Shown here: positions 11,774-21,638 of the stretch, in pieces
How the letters are laid out: each line of letters starts with the position of its first letter
Position numbering within the stretch: position 1 is the first letter of the stretch
From: Notospermus geniculatus
Taxonomy: Eukaryota > Nemertea > Pilidiophora > Heteronemertea > Lineidae
NCBI GenBank assembly: GCA_002633025.1
Contig: NMRB01001850.1
Location: forward strand, 30,430 to 94,429
Direction of reading: 5' to 3'
Length of the DNA stretch: 64,000 nt
Notes under the pieces: generated by a model
Told to the model about the DNA's origin: nothing
What the model saw: the letters and a program-made list of their open reading frames with translations, nothing else
Databases searched by the model: none
Position numbers and translations under genes: made by a program

Positions 11774-12522
11774 CACATATCAGTCTGTGCCTTGAATAAG
11801 TCCCAAGTTACTGATGGACAAGCATCATGATCACTTGCATACCATTGAAATATTATCCAATGATCACTTCTTTAACATCAAAGGAATGATAGTGTTATTC
11901 CATATACTCCACTCCTCTATGCGAAGTGAAAGCAAAGATTTGTCTGGAAACGGTAAAAAAAATTCTCTACCAAAGATGTACATATATGCGACAATGACTA
12001 TGCAGTTTCTGGTATAAAGTGACCTGTAGGCCCATTCTGGTCACAACTGACCTGTTCTTATCAACCTGTGTCACATTTTAGTATCTAGTTGTTGAAACAT
12101 AGACCCAATGTTTTTTTGTTGAGAGGAAGAGCCTTTCATCAAATATTTTTCAATCAGCGCCATTTGTGAGCAAATTTTGATTGAAGATGCTGCCTGCTGG
12201 ACTCTGGGGGCAGAAGAGCTAATACCTTTAACTCTTTGACGCTTGGCCATTGTTGGAAAAAACTGTCTTTTTGCTGGGGGTCTAACATGAGTCTAGTAAT
12301 TTTGCTGTTGCTCCATAATCGCAATGACTTCAAAGCAATGTTTTAACTGTACATAGGCAAGACCATGCTCGTACGTAGGTCCTCAATGAAGCCCCTGCGA
12401 CATGACGTTCACGCTCAGCCGCATTCTGAACAGGCGAGCAAAAGACTGCCATTCGACACACTGACGTAAAATAATTTCCTGAGATGTTTCTCGGTGGTGT
12501 GGCGTGCCAACTGGACATACAG

Positions 12523-12650
12523 GGGCGACCGCCACGAAACTACGATAGCACTAACAGGGCCTAACAGAGAAATTCTGTAATGGTAAAAGCCATTGCACAC
12601 CTCTCTGTTAGGCACTGTTAGTGCTATCGGAGGTTCGTGACGGCCCGCCC
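12523..12650. mobile_element. Short MITE present in A1 only
   Basis: About 128 bp with arms of about 50 bp that share 'gatagcactaacag' and 'gcctaacagag'. The ends are GGGCG and CGCCC. A2 has the uninterrupted 'acatgcaggacttt' at about 25,887-25,900, so the insertion followed the split. The duplication is short (AG or CAGG, depending on how the end is drawn). Confidence 0.9.
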
Positions 12651-12998
12651 AGGACTTTAGTATGGCAAAAGCCCTTTCCAACAACGTCAATCCCTGACAC
12701 AGCCAATTCGAAAGTATTTTTGCTCGATTTTTGAAAAAAATGTATCTAAATTGATCTGCATGTATATTTACGGCAAAGGCGCCCGAAAAGGCGCTCAACT
12801 TGTTGAGAATTTAATTCTATTTCATTTGCAGTAATTTCAGCTCAATTGGACCAATAATAAGTGAGTTATGAGCAAAAGGAAGTGGTGGTGTCGGCCACCT
12901 AACTGATACAGAGTTATCTCAGCCTCGGCGTCAAGGAGTTAACATTGATGTTGAAATCGGTAATCCTTGATCCATCCATGCCCCATTAAAACCAAGTG

Positions 12999-13229
12999 TT
13001 ACTGTAGTTCCATTTTCATACCAGGAGACTTTGGACAGGAGGAATTACCTTGCCAGAAGGCAAATGTAAAGTTCACGTCAGGATATTTAGCCTTAAAAGA
13101 CGACACCCCCTCAAGCCTCTTTTTCATTATTGTACTCGACAGAACTGTTGCGTGTATACATGGCCATCTTCCGCCAAGAGGCATTCGAACTTTAAGCAAA
13201 TATTTCATGTCTTGAAAGAACGTTCCCAT
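12999..13229 (-). CDS. Possible coding segment, unrecognised (A1)
   Basis: A minus-strand frame starting MGTFFQDMKYLLKV and running through 'YPDVNFTFAFWQ'. The same frame is open in A2 (26,172-26,471). Just after 'FWQ' the A2 sequence reads CAAG followed by GTAATT, a good splice donor. Between copies this stretch has two amino-acid changes and one silent change over about 60 codons, so there is no sign of constraint. No family is recognised. It may be an exon fragment or a chance frame. Confidence 0.2.
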   Translation of the reverse strand: MGTFFQDMKYLLKVRMPLGGRWPCIHATVLSSTIMKKRLEGVSSFKAKYPDVNFTFAFWQGNSSCPKSPGMKMELQ

Positions 13230-13377
13230 GCATCTTTAGACGCCTGTCGCCAGGTCTGCCCTCGACCATGACCACCCAAGTTTTTAAATCATGGGGTCTG
13301 ACAAGGTTATCCATTGATTTTTTGGACTACTCATCCTCAAAACAGGAACTCAGGGAAAGATAATTTTTAGATTGAAA

Positions 13378-13452
13378 ATGGCGGACAATATCGGGGATGC
13401 TCTTTTGTGTACTTCCGAAGATTTTCCAACTGCGGCTAGAAATTGGTTCAAA
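13378..13452 (+). pseudogene. A1 counterpart of candidate exon 1 (splice donor lost)
   Basis: Codes for the same 25 residues as A2 26,624-26,698 (MADNIGDALL...RNWFK). All three substitutions between the copies are silent. Directly after the last codon A1 reads AC where A2 has the donor GTAAAT, and one base is missing, so this copy probably cannot splice here. The frame instead runs seven more codons to a TAG at 13,474-13,476. The downstream exon counterpart is at 15,043-15,183. Two MITEs (13,548-13,912 and 13,945-14,804) lie between them. Confidence 0.35.
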
Positions 13453-13547
13453 ACAATTTCACAGAAAAGGTTGTAGAATATGATTGGATCGTGTTATGGT
13501 CACCTGACCATCTGCACGAAGAAACTGACAACAGTGTGAATTCTAAA

Positions 13548-13912
13548 TGTGGAACCCGTGTGACAATAGATGGCGCAGCGAGTATAAGACCCGAATGATG
13601 TACCGACGTCACATTTTTCGCTGTTGACGTTACGCCGTCAAAACTTCTGTGTACATTTTTCTACACAATTTTCCACGGGATTTTCCCTAAAAGATGTTGT
13701 CAATATTGGCATCCTGTGGCATTTCTGACAAAACAAAGCAGTGATATGGAAACACTGAAAATGAAACAGGGCCGTGTAATTTAATCAAAATCGAACCAAA
13801 CAGAGTGGTTTATTCTGAGGCAAGAAGTAAATGGAAATACTGTTAGAAAATAGAACTTCCGGGTCTTACACTGACAGCGCCACGTCGTGGCATTAGTTTG
13901 CGGGTTCTCCCA
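13548..13912. mobile_element. TGAGGAACC-family MITE (A1, with A2 ortholog)
   Basis: Ends TGTGGAACCCG and CGGGTTCTCCCA. Inside each end is a 'tggcgc' segment; the arms continue into 'ataagacccg' and 'cttccgggtcttac', and TGACGTCA-like words occur. It is also at 26,799-27,166, so it predates the A1/A2 split. The left neighbour is AA. Confidence 0.8.
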
Positions 13913-13944
13913 TGACCACATGCAATGTTGGGCATGAATGTCAT

Positions 13945-14804
13945 CATAAAGGAATCAACCATAAAGGTTTAACTGCGAACGATGAGCTTACTGAGGGATA
14001 CACTTCCTGTGTTGCCACCAGATGTCTCTCACTGCCTGAATTTTGGCTTTACGTAATAGGCACGAGCTTCAACTTTTTTTGTGGTGAAGAGGTACATGAA
14101 CCTGCCAACATGATGCTTTGAATTCCATTTCTGACGATAACTGAGCTATTTTGAGCACAATGAGGAACCCGCCCTGCGGTTTATCCCGACAGGTCGGCGC
14201 TGCGAGCGATTGTACCGAAACGACGTCATTGACGTTGTTTTAGGTGTTGACGTTGCGTCATGAAAAAATTTCCTGTACATTTTTCTACAGGAAGAATGAC
14301 ACAAATGACGTTGTCCTTATCGCTATCGGATCTCTTAATTTTAAGAAAAAAAGGATTGAGTTTAAAAGAAAATTTCATCTGCTACACGATGATGTAAGTT
14401 TTACTGCCATGCGACCAACACAAATGGTTTATTTTCACGCCAGAAATGAATGGAAATAACGTTAGAAAAAAGAGATTTCGGTCACATCGCTCGCAGCGCC
14501 ACGTTGTGACGTTAGTGTGCGGGTTCCCCATTAGTGTTCCATGTACAAATGTACGTCAGCCTATTCAAATGTACACCGATGACCCTTAACACACATCGTT
14601 CGTGGGGTTCTCATTAATTCAGACCTTTTGTATCATAAGATCAACTAGTCGGAATTCAACAAAATTTGCAGTGAATGTGCAGAAGGGTCTTGCCAATCAC
14701 ATGGAAACGTCAGAATGCAAATCTGTTGGGTTTTAAAGGGATATTGTCCACATTTATAAAATGCTAAATTTGTCAGTTGAACCTTTATGGTTGATTCCTT
14801 TATG
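13945..14804. mobile_element. CATAAAGG-ended element present in A1 only
   Basis: 860 bp with inverted ends CATAAAGGAATCAACCATAA and its near complement ending CCTTTATG. ATGTCAT flanks both sides (13,938-13,944 and 14,805-14,811), and A2 has a single ATGTCAT at 27,192-27,198. A second copy lies at 31,149-31,629 and lacks the MITE nested here at 14,161-14,530. Both copies sit beside ATGTCAT, so the word may be a preferred target or part of the terminus. Confidence 0.85.
14161..14530. mobile_element. TGAGGAACC-family MITE nested in the CATAAAGG element
   Basis: The ends are TGAGGAACCCGCC and GTGCGGGTTCCCCA. The left arm includes 'ggcgctgcgagcgat', 'gacgtcattgacgt' and 'ttgacgttgcgtcatga'. The right arm includes 'tctaacg'-type words and 'cgctcgcagcgccac'. 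The empty site in the sister element reads CACAATTAG (31,357-31,365), so the insertion lies between AA and TT, or duplicates only AT. Confidence 0.9.
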
Positions 14805-15042
14805 ATGTCATGTTGCGATCAAGCCTATGGATATAATTCCAAAAGAATGCTGCAAAGTCTAGTTCCAAGGTTGTCATAGCTGAATTGCAAACTGGACAGC
14901 CTCTGGAAGTCAAACAAGAAAATGTAGCCACTTAGTTAAAACCAGCAATCTTGGAAAGAATGTTTGACGTCTCCCAGCACGACTGATCGTACTGAAATAA
15001 GGTCATCGATTTGACCTTGAGAATGTTTGCATTCTGCTGCAG

Positions 15043-15183
15043 GCGATGATACCATCTTTACATAAGACGGTTCATCATTTTTACCAAGAGTTCAACGCTG
15101 GTAGCCTGGGACACTACGCTTCAATTGGATGGAAGCAAATAAAATTAGGAAAAGAGCCCATTTGTTACTGCAGTAAGGCCTAG
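15043..15183 (+). pseudogene. A1 counterpart of candidate exon 2
   Basis: Follows an acceptor-like 'ttctgctgcag'. Codes for AMIPSLHKTVHHFYQEFNAG and on to a TAG at 15,181, because the TGA of A2 is TCA here. Differences from A2 include Q/R and H/Q changes clustered near the end. Since exon 1 has lost its donor in this copy, expression as in A2 is unlikely. Confidence 0.3.
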
Positions 15184-16111
15184 AAAAAAAATTGTGTGTT
15201 TCCGGTCATTTGTAATTTTCCGACTGACCCTCAAAAATTCTGACTGGCTCAGGAAACAAACTTTTTTTTCTCTCACAAAAATGCATCAAGTCTATCAAAA
15301 TTAGTCTCTTTTGCTGTCAAGCGCCTTAGTCATGGATGCCAGAGCAACTTTTGAGGCTGTTCCTGGCTTCTAGATAACCTTTAGTATAATCCCTGTAGCT
15401 GCAATAAAATTATCTGTACCAAAATTGGAAAATAAAAAAAAAACCCCGCCCGTCCGACCCTCGATTTTGGGAAATCGCTGATGACCAGAAACACACAATT
15501 TATTTTGCTAGGCCTAAACAAAAATGGAAGGCTAGCCACAAGCATCTCAGCCAGATCCAAGTGTCAAATCCTTGATCCATTGTCACTTCACAATGAAGTT
15601 GATATTTTGAGGGACAAGACCGTGTGACTCTTTCAAAAAACGTTTGCGCTCCGTCTCACCAAAGCATGACTGACTTGACAGTACATTCTACATAGAAACA
15701 ACACAGAAATATAGAGCGTCCATTGTCCAGCTACAGGTGAGACGACATACCTGTCAGTGCACAAGACAATTGAGGAGATCGACACAGATTCGTCACATGG
15801 ATTGATTTTAATTGCCACCAAATTAGAAAGTACCTATTCAAGAACGCCGTGACTCAAAATGCTGGCGGGTCTCCGGGAGTTAAGCTTCGGAGTTTGAGCA
15901 AAAAAGTCAACATAGCCGTAGCCGTGAAAGTTGCATGAAATATTTCATTAGACTCTTTAGACCAAGTCCACCCCAGGCATAAGAAGTACATTAACTTAAT
16001 TGCCTTAAAATGAATAAAAGTGAGTGTAACGCATGAGGAACCTCGAGGTGGTTGCTTGCTCTAAGGTGTTTGTGATCGGCCTTTTATAAAAAAATAGTGC
16101 CAGTGGCACTG

Positions 16112-16803
16112 TGCCCGCTTGGCTTGAAGCATGGTGGTGGGAATCATCAACAACCCCATTAAAGCCATTTAGGTACAAACATGTGAAATTGCCATATAAA
16201 TGGAAGTTTCAAAGCAATAGGTCAAATCATTACAAAAAGAGCCAATTTCGTAATTCCAGACAAACTTTGACACTATGTGACCTTGAAAAGTAGGTCGAAT
16301 TAAAAAATTGAATACTATCTTATGTATCCTTATTAGATATACCCATGAAAAAAATTTGACAAAAATCCACCTCTTGGTTAGGGAGAAATAGCACTTTCAG
16401 TGATTTGGGTTTTGGCCCCCTAGTGGCAAAGTTAAGAATCAGATTTCACCGAAATTCTGTGTGTAAGTTGCTATAACCTAGAGGTACATGAGTACAAAGT
16501 TTCAACACAATAGTTCAAACCATTATCAAAATATAGCCCTTTTAAATTTTTCACAAAACGCCCCCTACGGGCCAAAATAGGAATCCAACCGCGCTCAAAA
16601 TCGAACTCGACCTAGATCTTAGGCCCATATATACACCCACCGAAGACCAAAAAGATCCGTCAAAAAATAAAGGCGCTAGAGCGCTAACAAACCAAAAGTT
16701 TACGGACGTACCGCCGTACGTACTAACGCACGACAGACCACCACTAAATGACCCCAACCACAGCATAAGCCCTGCTGGGCCTTGCGGCCAAGCGGGCTAA
16801 AAA
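16112..16803. mobile_element. Element with terminal hairpin, type 2 (GCCCGCTTGGC end)
   Basis: The right end is CATAAG, then an imperfect hairpin ending GCCAAGCGGGCT, then AAAAA. The left end starts GCCCGCTTGGC, the exact complement of the final hairpin arm. The interior shares 'gaccttgaaaagtaggtc', 'tatgtatcct' and 'ccctagtggc' with the element at 1,397-1,989, whose ends differ. Only small chance frames are seen. Confidence 0.55.
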
Positions 16804-16909
16804 TCCACAGATGCATCTGACGTTTGGAAAAATAAGTTGACAATGAGTAGATATGAAGCAAGTATTGCAATATTTAAGTCACTGCCAATCGGTCCATTAG
16901 GCCCGCTAT

Positions 16910-17030
16910 TACATAGAAGTATACGGTATACGAAAACGCCAGTTAACAAAGGCTTGAGGTGGATTCACGACTGTGAAGCCATTATTAATCGGCGTTTTCG
17001 TATACCGTATACTTCTATGTAATCCGGGCC
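16910..17030. mobile_element. Short hairpin MITE present in A1 only
   Basis: Arms of about 38 bp ('ttacatagaagtatacggta' plus 'tacgaaaacgcc') are virtually perfect inverted copies separated by about 45 bp. The ends are GGCCCG and CGGGCC. A2 reads straight through at about 28,541-28,560 ('ccattaggtccgtactcctg'), so it is a post-split insertion and, given its near-perfect arms, young. Confidence 0.9.
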
Positions 17031-17048
17031 TTGTCAGAACTCCTGCAA

Positions 17049-17436
17049 TGAACCGGAGGTATAGTTAGTCCGTGACGTGGCACTGACGAACAACTCAGTT
17101 AAAACTATGACGTCGAAAGTCAAGCGAACGTTATTTGCCATTTAATTCTGAAACTACGCCCTACTTCTAGCCCTAATATGCCTGAAGTAGTCCATTGAAT
17201 TTTGAATTTTACATGTTCACCTTCAAGTATCTGAATGTTTTCAAACGGAAATTCAAACGGGAACATGTTGAATTTCATCGATAAAATTGACGATTTCAGT
17301 GTAAACAACAGACCGAAGAGCGACGTCATTGATTCTGAATGACGCATCACCGATGCGCGACGTCAATGACGTTTTCAACGTCACAGGGCATGCACTTTTG
17401 TTCCCCAGCGCCTCCTTTGGCCACGCCGTTTCCCCA
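17049..17436. mobile_element. TGAGGAACC-family MITE, 'gcgctgacgaac' subtype (A1)
   Basis: The ends are TGAACCGGAGG and CCGTTTCCCCA between flanking AA and TT. Orthologous to 28,565-28,998, where the left end is the full TGAGGAACCGG. Rich in 'gacgtc' words. Same subtype as 36,074-36,512. Confidence 0.8.
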
Positions 17437-17523
17437 TTATCATGAACGCAACAAAGTTACACATCAAGACCAGATGAGAGTGATGGAATTTCGACAACAA
17501 CCAGACCAGAATTGATGCTTCAC

Positions 17524-17815
17524 ATACAGCACGCTGCACAACTGACTTCACTTCCGCGCCGTGCGCCATCCACGTACCACATGCAGCGTCATGTGCGTAC
17601 CGTCCTCATATCTTCCGCGGACGTCGTGCACCGTCATGGAAGGCACGCAGTGAAGACGTAACGTCATTCCCCCGTGGTGCGCGGACATCCGGCAGAAGAG
17701 ACGCGTGACGCACCCGTACCATACGCAATGAACTGAAGCGTACCTTCCGCGTGACGTACGCAGAAGGTACGCGGATAAATGTAGGTCAATTGTGCAACGT
17801 ACTGTAATCCTGTCC
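17524..17815. mobile_element. CGTAC-rich MITE (A1)
   Basis: Arms 'tacagcacgctgcacaactg' and 'caattgtgcaacgtactgta' are imperfect inverted copies, and the interior repeats 'cgtac', 'ttccgcg' and 'gacgt' on both sides. A CpG-rich island in A/T-rich DNA. Ortholog at 29,089-29,370. Confidence 0.7.
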
Positions 17816-18506
17816 GAGCACAATCAAATTTTCGTGTAATGTTCCCTATTTCAATTTCAGAGTCAGGCCTAGGTACTTCATATGGGGGATGCCTTTCCCT
17901 GAGATCACCCTGAGCTGATTGGAGGAAGAGCACACAGTCAACAAGCAAGAAACTCACAAGTTTCTAAACAGAACTACAAAAATTATCAACAAGTAAAGGA
18001 CAACATTACAACACACACAGACGAAAATGGAGAAATAGTATTTGTGTGAGGTACAATTACAAAGTCATTTATAACTATCTCGCCAAAAGAAATGTTTACA
18101 ACAAGAAACTTTTGCTCGTGTAACAGCACGAAATGACGGCATTGTGACAAAAAAGTTTGAAACGGCACACTGTTCTTTGTACTAGAGGCGCCTTTAACCT
18201 ATGAAATCGTTATGTAAATATTAACAAAAATTCAAATTTCATTAAAAATACTAATATATCATTATGTAGATAACAATCCTTTTGTATGCATTTTGTACGT
18301 GGTGATGTGACAAGAAAAATCATGCCTGATGTCCTAAAAAAATTTGTTAGATATCATAAAAATAGGCTAGTTTTTCTTAACAGAATAAAAAGTTCAGAAA
18401 AAAGTCAAGCAAAAACTAGGACTTTTTCTTACTTTTTACAAAATAATACACGGAAAAAAGATTAAAAGAAAAATATCCCTGTGAAATTTTATAAAAATTG
18501 TCTTAC

Positions 18507-18610
18507 CCCGGTTTCCAACCTGGATGCGTGTTATAGTAGCATTCGGAGTGCATCCTGGTACAGAGAGGTAAATAAAATCTGGAACTGTCGCAGCGTCTTG
18601 GCCGAGCCCT
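18507..18610 (-). pseudogene. A1 counterpart of the 30,072-30,180 putative exon (frameshifted)
   Basis: The minus strand can be read 'IYLSVPGCTPNATITRIQVG' up to a GTAAGA donor, as in A2. A 7-base deletion upstream shifts the frame relative to A2. If A2 is a real exon, this copy is broken. Confidence 0.18.
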
Positions 18611-19253
18611 GATCGAGTGACAATTAAAGAAGTTCTGGCGATCTAACTGAGGTTCGTCTCCTTACACCTGCTGTGCTGGAATACAACCCACGTGGATGGG
18701 ATTGCTCGTCTAATGTACCGGAGACATGACAACATGAGCATCAGGGGATGATGAGAGTTCACTCTAAGGCCTTGCTTTGCGGGTTACAAAGACCTTTAGG
18801 CGTTTCTACCCTAACAAAGGGAGGCCCGGCCTCTTTATGTAAATACTCCTTTAACCTATTTACACCGCTGGATTCAACATAAGTTGAGTTCAGCCTATCC
18901 TACATTCATCGCACAGAATGTATATCATTCTCAGGCCACACGTCGCCAAACAGATACGCAGCTGGAGGTTTTTCATGTTGACCTGATGGGTCAGCTTTGT
19001 TCAAACCTGCGTAGTTCATGTGTATCAATCACCGGCCTACTTGGGATGAGATGGTGGGGATGAACATTTGCTGGAATGGCTTTGATACTCCACGGATTCG
19101 AGCGAATTCTCTCAGGGGTTTGTCTGCGGTGACGAGGATAGCGAGCAGTAAGAATGCCTGATATTCTCAGGATGGCGCAGGCCGTGGAGAGGGCCCCTCA
19201 GCCGCCTTGAGTTCACGCATGCGCAGATGCGGAACTCCAACACGTGTTTCCGG

Positions 19254-19580
19254 CGGTCCTACTAAATTGAGACAACAAGCGTCAAGTTGAGACAACTTGA
19301 GACAACAACCCAATAACTTGCGTCAACAAGGTTTTTTCACTTATTTTTTGCCTATTAACTATGAGAAAGTTCAATTTACATATCTTCTGAGAGTTTGAAT
19401 ATCTTCGTTGGTCCTGTTCCAAATGCATTCAAACTCTCAGAAGATATGTAAATTGAACTTTCTCATAGTTAATAGGCAAAACATAAGTGGAAAAACCTTG
19501 TTGACGCAAGTTATTGGGTTGTTGTCTCAAGTCTCAAGTTGTCTCAACTTGATGCTTGTTGTCTCAATTTAGTAGGACCC
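19254..19580. mobile_element. Large snap-back MITE, nearly perfect palindrome
   Basis: About 145-bp arms are almost identical, from GGTCCTACTAAATTGAGACA to its complement at 19,579, with a loop of about 25 bp. The 8-bp duplication GTTTCCGG (19,246-19,253 and 19,581-19,588) fits a hAT-type insertion. Direct 'ttgagacaac' repeats lie inside each arm. Arm identity suggests a recent insertion. Confidence 0.92.
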
Positions 19581-20328
19581 GTTTCCGGTAGCATCGCGTT
19601 TACCAAGATTTTGGAGGTTTTCATCCATCAAAATCCACGTTTCATCAATGGTGGCTATGGATCTAATTCTACGTATGTACAAATAAAGACTTCGAGAAAC
19701 ATCGGGACTATCGATTTGGGAACTGTTATTCACTTGGCGTGAATTTGGGACCGTGTCTACAGATTCTGACATTTGCCGTGTTTGACTAGTAGTGCATCGC
19801 TATGCGTTCATCGTCTTGACCTACTTTCATGACGTTTGTTTTACTTGTGTTTCGGAGCTAATCTCACATATGAACGCTTGAAAACTGCTTCATTAACCCT
19901 CTAGTGGCCAGGATGACTCCCTGTGGTACAAAAATTATTTCCTTTGGTATTCTTTGTCTTAAAGGGACCAGGAAAATTGTTTCTAGCTTCGGTTATTACA
20001 AAATGTTAGTTCCTTCATGATCAATTCCCACCGTCAATTCACTTTTTCAATTAAGTGTTAATTACTCACACCCAGACAAATCGATTATCGTCTGACCATG
20101 GAGGAGTCGCTATTTGAGCAACTGCTCAGCAGGTGTCTCCCATGGTCATTTGCCTACGTCACTGGGAATCTGGTCTAGGGACTAGTCTTGTAATTCTATT
20201 GTGTGGTCTGAGTCTAAAATTAGCAACAGTATAAGAAGGTGCCCCGAGCCTTATTTTCTCAATTCAGTGTGCAGTTAGTCAGATTTCTGCGTCAAAAATT
20301 CGAGATTTCGAATCACTTTACATAACCC

Positions 20329-20615
20329 TTAAAGCACCACGGTATTGCCACTTTCTGTCGACAGCCGGCGCCACCGTACCCGCTCTCCAATACTGTAGTT
20401 AAGCCTTTCGCCCCAGTGTTGGAGAATGTATGATTACAGTCTCGGTCACCCAGCCGCTGGGGATCGAACAAGTTTGTGTAGCAGCACTGCGGAACGAAAC
20501 GGCTGGCTGCGCGAGACTAGTTGCATGCGGTAGTTTACCGAGTCGTTAATAGAGGTCTCCCCCTTAACGCGGGTACGTGTAACGCAGGATTGGGAAGCAA
20601 TACTGTGGTCCTTTA
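20329..20615. mobile_element. TTAA-flanked MITE
   Basis: TTAA plus AGCACCACGGTATTGCC at the left; GCAATACTGTGGTCCTTTAA at the right. The interior has 'ggaacgaaacggctggctgc' and 'gtctcggtcacccagccgct', which also occur in the TTAA element at 51,098-51,385. It is therefore a diverged relative with changed ends. Confidence 0.8.
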
Positions 20616-20715
20616 AGTCTAAGCTAACACTCTCTCAAAAGATCATACTCTTCCCTTGATTCAGGATAGCCTATGCAATAAACCAAATTCATAATTTATC
20701 CCTTATGCATCTAAT

Positions 20716-20952
20716 GCTGCGTTCACACCTATTGCGAATCGAAATCGGTTTCCGTAAATCGAAATACGGAAATCGATTTGGTTACGTCGGGTCGGGTCAC
20801 ACTACAACTAAACCGATTTCGATTCGAAACAAAACGCGTCACACTCAACCCGAAATAAACAACGTCATGACGTTAGGCCTACATTGAATGTATACTGTGC
20901 AGTACATAACTATTTCGATTTGGCTAATGCGAATCGAAACCGATTCAAATAC
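20716..20952. mobile_element. Left part of a MITE running into the gap
   Basis: Begins 'gctgcgttcacacctattgc' and contains several inverted 'gaatcgaaatcgg' and 'ccgatttcgattcg' words. The 'TGCGTTCACAC' start resembles the end of the element at 59,472-60,084. The right end is hidden by the N gap. Confidence 0.55.
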
Positions 20953-21637
20953 NNNNNNNNNNNNNNNNNNNNNNNNNNNNNNNNNNNNNNNNNNNNNNNN
21001 NNNNNNNNNNNNNNNNNNNNNNNNNNNNNNNNNNNNNNNNNNNNNNNNNNNNNNNNNNNNNNNNNNNNNNNNNNNNNNNNNNNNNNNNNNNNNNNNNNNN
21101 NNNNNNNNNNNNNNNNNNNNNNNNNNNNNNNNNNNNNNNNNNNNNNNNNNNNNNNNNNNNNNNNNNNNNNNNNNNNNNNNNNNNNNNNNNNNNNNNNNNN
21201 NNNNNNNNNNNNNNNNNNNNNNNNNNNNNNNNNNNNNNNNNNNNNNNNNNNNNNNNNNNNNNNNNNNNNNNNNNNNNNNNNNNNNNNNNNNNNNNNNNNN
21301 NNNNNNNNNNNNNNNNNNNNNNNNNNNNNNNNNNNNNNNNNNNNNNNNNNNNNNNNNNNNNNNNNNNNNNNNNNNNNNNNNNNNNNNNNNNNNNNNNNNN
21401 NNNNNNNNNNNNNNNNNNNNNNNNNNNNNNNNNNNNNNNNNNNNNNNNNNNNNNNNNNNNNNNNNNNNNNNNNNNNNNNNNNNNNNNNNNNNNNNNNNNN
21501 NNNNNNNNNNNNNNNNNNNNNNNNNNNNNNNNNNNNNNNNNNNNNNNNNNNNNNNNNNNNNNNNNNNNNNNNNNNNNNNNNNNNNNNNNNNNNNNNNNNN
21601 NNNNNNNNNNNNNNNNNNNNNNNNNNNNNNNNNNNNN
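20953..21637. other. Assembly gap (685 N)
   Basis: An unbroken run of N. It separates the left part of one MITE from the left end of the ACTGA-array element, so some A2-side sequence may be missing here. Confidence 1.
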
Positions 21638-21638
21638 T

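Larger units (their letters stand above)
9905..18843 (+). repeat. Long direct duplication, copy A1
   Basis: Aligns by eye with 23,067-30,418 from 'ggtaccaccctaccttaag' to 'cccggcctctttatgtaaat'. Substitutions are sparse, but large indels are many. Most of these are whole transposons: in A1 only, 11,554-11,726, 12,523-12,650, 13,945-14,804 and 16,910-17,030. It could be a true duplication or an allele placed in tandem. Confidence 0.95.

Noticed and set aside
12415-12798. 127-codon minus-strand frame in A1
   Set aside because: It runs through the A1-only MITE at 12,523-12,650 and its counterpart in A2 changes frame, so it is created in part by the insertion.
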